Assembly (NCBI RefSeq): GCF_051014685.1
Contig: NC_135055.1
Location: 8,172,001 to 8,236,000, forward strand
Reading direction: 5' to 3'
Length of the DNA: 64,000 nucleotides
DNA from: Ptiloglossa arizonensis
Lineage: Eukaryota > Arthropoda > Insecta > Hymenoptera > Colletidae
Made by a program: the position numbers and the translations under genes. Below are positions 60,641 to 64,000 of the stretch, piece by piece (positions within the stretch are counted from its first letter, which is position 1; the number at the start of each line of letters is the position of its first letter). Under the pieces are notes generated by a model. That model had not been told where the DNA came from. It worked only from the letters and a program-made list of their open reading frames with translations, and did no database searches.

Positions 60641-62385
60641 GATAAGGTACTTTTGAATGTAACATGTAAAGAATAATCTTTAAATTTTAAAACATAATAA
60701 TTTGGTTCTTAATAGATTAATATTGATATCAAAAAGTTACAAACACACAAGTACGAAAGCTTTGTGAAAAAATTGATCAATGTTATCGAATTGGTACCGT
60801 GACAGTGCAACTCATGAAAATGACTTGATTCATGATTTCAGAAGTCTTTACTGAATTTCCTTCAGTACTGTTAGGATGATGGATCGATTTCAAATAAACA
60901 CTTCCTTTGGTTTCACGAGTATTGAAGAATATTTCACATGTATTTACAGACGGTTGTATACAATAATTTACAATCATACTACGACACGATTCATGTACAT
61001 TGCACATGGTTTCCAAGTCGCGTTAACAAGAAGAACGCGTGAGGGTAACGCAGGAAGAAACGCGTAATTGGATCTTGCTACTAGAGCACGTGATCGATAG
61101 AAGCACAGTGCCAGGACCGCGAATTTTAAACTATGTCCAACAAGTGTGAAAAGATACAGTTTCTCGCGTAAATATTCGAAAGTTTGCATCTCGTATTCTT
61201 ATCAAATGAAATGCATTTCTTAGACTGAAGTTTGCAAAGTAATATTGCAACCAAGTGTAAGTAAAATTAGAAAAAATTCTTTCTAATAAATTATATTTAT
61301 GTGATTTAAACTAGACCATTACTGTAATTAATTATTTAGAATTAGGATAAGGATCAATTTATTTCACATACTCACCATGATTCGTGTATTATTTATCAAC
61401 CACAGCCCCTGTATTCGTAACTTGGAATCGTTCCTTACAGAAGAACATTTTCCCTCGTTCGTTGCTTTCTTTAGTTCTATATAGCACCGTGGATTTCGTC
61501 GTTCCGCCGAAAGAAAAAATGAATTCAACGAAATCCAATCGTTAAATACGTCAGAGTGCGTTATTCTTTCAAAATGGCTGCGCGCATCAGGGTTGGGTAG
61601 TATGACCTAATTATGATGACGGTATGTCGGCAGAATGCCATGTACCTACTATAAATGGATGCTCGTAAACCAATCCTGCATGTGCTGCATCACGATTATA
61701 TCCTCTTGTAATAACAACCGTCTCACCCTGTCTGGTCACCACCGTAAATGACGAGGAGAGCTGCATGCACGGGAGCAACGGTTTGTGAATCGCATCTTCG
61801 CAGTGTCGTCAAGTGATTGACATGTCGACACCTACCACCACTTTTGCCTGACTTGGTCATCAACGCTGTCAAATTATCAATCGGTATCAGAGATTCTATT
61901 CTAAGACGGTTGATTAACCGACTCGATTTTTTTGAGATAATTAACTTTCGATGAAGTAATTCGTTCATTTAATGGAACAACGATTGGTAAAGGGACTGAT
62001 TTCTTGAATCTGTTATTCGTAAGAAATTTATCGGAGTACAATATTATTCTTTAATCAAAGGAGCTCTGCGATGAATAAATATGATATAAGGTAATAGTCA
62101 GAATTTTATATTTCTAGTCATTACAAGTAAAAACATACGATCGCGGTATAAGTACGGTATTATTCGTGTAGTTTTTTTATTAATATATCGATACGCTATA
62201 CATAAAAATGATTAAAACACCCAGTTTTACACCACATTAGTATTGAATACGTTATATTCGAAAGAATTTAATTCGTATTTAACTCCTTTTCCTTCTTTTC
62301 GTTTATTATCCTTTTTTAAATTCGACGCTGCCAGCGAAGTAATAAAATGTTGTCTTCTCTTCTCGATATTTAAAGCAACGTGTCC
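60641..62385. other. Intronic or intergenic DNA, no gene seen
   Basis: No exon, RNA gene or transposon motif is recognised. Short frames around 60783-61189 overlap on both strands with no known domain. Confidence 0.5.
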
Positions 62386-62519
62386 ACTTGCGAATAAAAC
62401 TGTCGCGAGTTGCTCTTGAGAGTGTTTCTCACTAATGGAGTGACTGTCCGACTCTCGTGCAGTCTTCATTGGCGAAAAATAGTCTCGAGAGCAACTCGCG
62501 ACAGTTTTACACTCAAGTA
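62386..62519. mobile_element. Short inverted-repeat element (MITE-like)
   Basis: The left arm at 62396-62421 (AAAACTGTCGCGAGTTGCTC and on) is the reverse complement of 62483-62508 with one mismatch. Weaker pairing (CACTTG with CAAGTA) extends each arm to about 38 bp. The 60-bp spacer is not palindromic and has no coding capacity. No clear target duplication is seen, so the superfamily is unknown. Confidence 0.7.
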
Positions 62520-64000
62520 GATACGTGACTTAATATTTGAGTCCCGAGATTTGTACTTATTCAGTGACTTTTGTACATTCTTTTCGTTCTATTATTTTTG
62601 CAACATTGTCGAACGTAAATTGAAATAGTAAACCGAAAAGGAAGATTGACTAAATGCTAAGGAAAGTGGGCAAAAATAAAAGCCAACGTATGGGTGAAAA
62701 AGTAACAACGCAACACAATATCGTTTTCGAATTAGTCGCTTTACTCATTCTCTTAAATAATACCATGGTTCTCTGATTTAGCAAAGAAATACAGAACAGT
62801 ATTACAAATACAAATGCTTCAGTTTGAAAAAAAAAACAAAACATTACAGTATCAAAATTAAAAACATTACATTACATGTCTCCTGTCAGTCTCTGTAGTT
62901 ACGATATATAATATGGAGTGTTCAGCATCTTCTGTGATTGTAAACGGAAAATTTGTTAAACTCTGAGAAAAGTATACGTCTAGCCAAGCGGTAGCTACGT
63001 GTTTTAAATATGAACTCACTTATATCGAAACTAAAGGGCATCGTTAAATTTTCTATGTCGTTTAAAAAGAAAGCATGATCAGGAAGCAATCGATGAATAC
63101 ATAAGGTATTTAATGAAGAAACAGGAATTGAAAAAAATAGAAGAAGCATCAACCTCAACTGCGTAGACGTGACGAAACGATTACTCAAGAAACATTTGAA
63201 TGAAATATTCTGAAATTTGTCCTGCATTCAATGGTTCTTTCAAACATAGTAGATAATCCTTTCTTCCACAATATTTATTTTAATATTACATCAAAATGTT
63301 TGAAAATGATAAACCGTTGATTATTATGCAGAAGAATGGAAGATCTCTTTATAGAGAGTGTACAACGTTTGACAGATACCTTGAAGAATGTAAGATATCT
63401 GCGCTACATCTGATATATAGACAGCATGTCAAAGGAGTTTTCTCGTTATCACTGTACGCTGGATACAAGATTTGAAAAGAGAATCTGCTGCTGTGGTTCG
63501 CAGAAGGTTTCGTAGTTCACATACATCCGGAAGAACTTCAGGATTGATAAGTAATATTCACAATGATTCCGGGTTTTGTCTTAGAAAAATTAAATCAACA
63601 CTAACAAACGATGGAAGCAACTTTTTGAAAACTTCTAGGATACATGATGTAAATAGAAAATTTGTAGAAGAAGAAGAAACATATGAAAATTGGAACTTCT
63701 GTATTTCAAAATTTAATAACAAGTTGAAAGTAAGTCCCTGTCAAAGACAGATCAGATACACTAGAAGTATATAAAATTCTTCAAACTATTTTACCAAGTC
63801 ATACTATATTGTATGTTGCCTCCATACCTTGAATCTTGGTGTTTCTGTTGATATATTGAAAGTTATATCAAACGGGTTATTTCAAAGTGTAATATTTTAT
63901 GGAGAATAGCAGTACGTCCAAAATCAGTCGAAATCCTTTGCGAGGACATTTTTACACGACTAGACAAAACGTGATGGAATTCGCTCTACAATGTGTTGAA
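62520..64000. other. Intronic or intergenic DNA, no gene seen
   Basis: No recognised coding sequence. The 100-codon + strand frame at 63472-63774 and the 101-codon - strand frame at 62922-63227 have no known motif. The next dipeptidase exon was not found before the window ends. Confidence 0.5.

Overview
The window looks like nuclear DNA from an insect. It is AT-rich, has GT-AG introns and very few protein-coding exons, and carries many decayed transposable elements of types common in insects: Jockey-clade and R1-clade LINEs, mariner, Tc1, Tigger/pogo and a possible piggyBac. Hymenoptera (ant or bee) is my best guess from the style of the elements; this is inference and nothing in the window proves it.

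Only one host gene is recognisable. At the right end on the + strand, two exons (57535-57815 and 58274-58430) encode the N-terminal part of an M19 membrane dipeptidase. The splice phases agree across a 458-bp intron and the metal-binding His-x-Asp motif spans the junction. Upstream exon(s) including the start, and all exons after 58430, were not found here. The gene runs off the right side, and the next intron probably fills most of 58431-64000.

Layout. 1-13.8 kb: mostly featureless AT-rich DNA with a DDE-transposase helix-turn-helix scrap (about 3.2 kb), a Jockey-type ORF1 zinc-knuckle fragment (about 7.4 kb) and some CpG-rich islands. 13.8-19.6 kb: a triple-palindrome MITE, a Jockey ORF1 C-terminal scrap, an 11-bp minisatellite, a mariner-type MITE and a deleted mariner. 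25.8-28.2 kb: a possible piggyBac remnant and a decayed R1-clade LINE on the - strand. 30.0-31.0 kb: a four-copy 74-bp tandem array and a mariner C-terminal scrap. 32.2-35.3 kb: a Jockey-clade LINE (ORF1 tail plus ORF2) interrupted by two MITEs and carrying an internal 67-bp duplication. 37.7-38.8 kb: a large imperfect inverted repeat. 40.0-41.6 kb: a decayed Tigger/pogo transposon. 44.8 kb: a 28-bp tandem array. 45.6 kb: an R1-like 3' end. 48.4-49.1 kb: a Tc1 scrap and a triplicated motif. 54.2-56.6 kb: two R1-like LINE fragments in head-to-tail order. 57.5-58.4 kb: the dipeptidase exons. 60.0-60.6 kb: another DDE-element remnant. 62.4 kb: an inverted-repeat MITE.

The transposable elements all look dead, with stops, frameshifts, deletions and lost catalytic residues. 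The nested insertions give relative ages: the LINE at 32-35 kb is older than the two MITEs inside it. I found no gene cluster or new enzymatic system. The least explained structures are the double-hairpin MITE family (three loci), the 37.7-38.8 kb inverted repeat and the triplicated motif at 49 kb.
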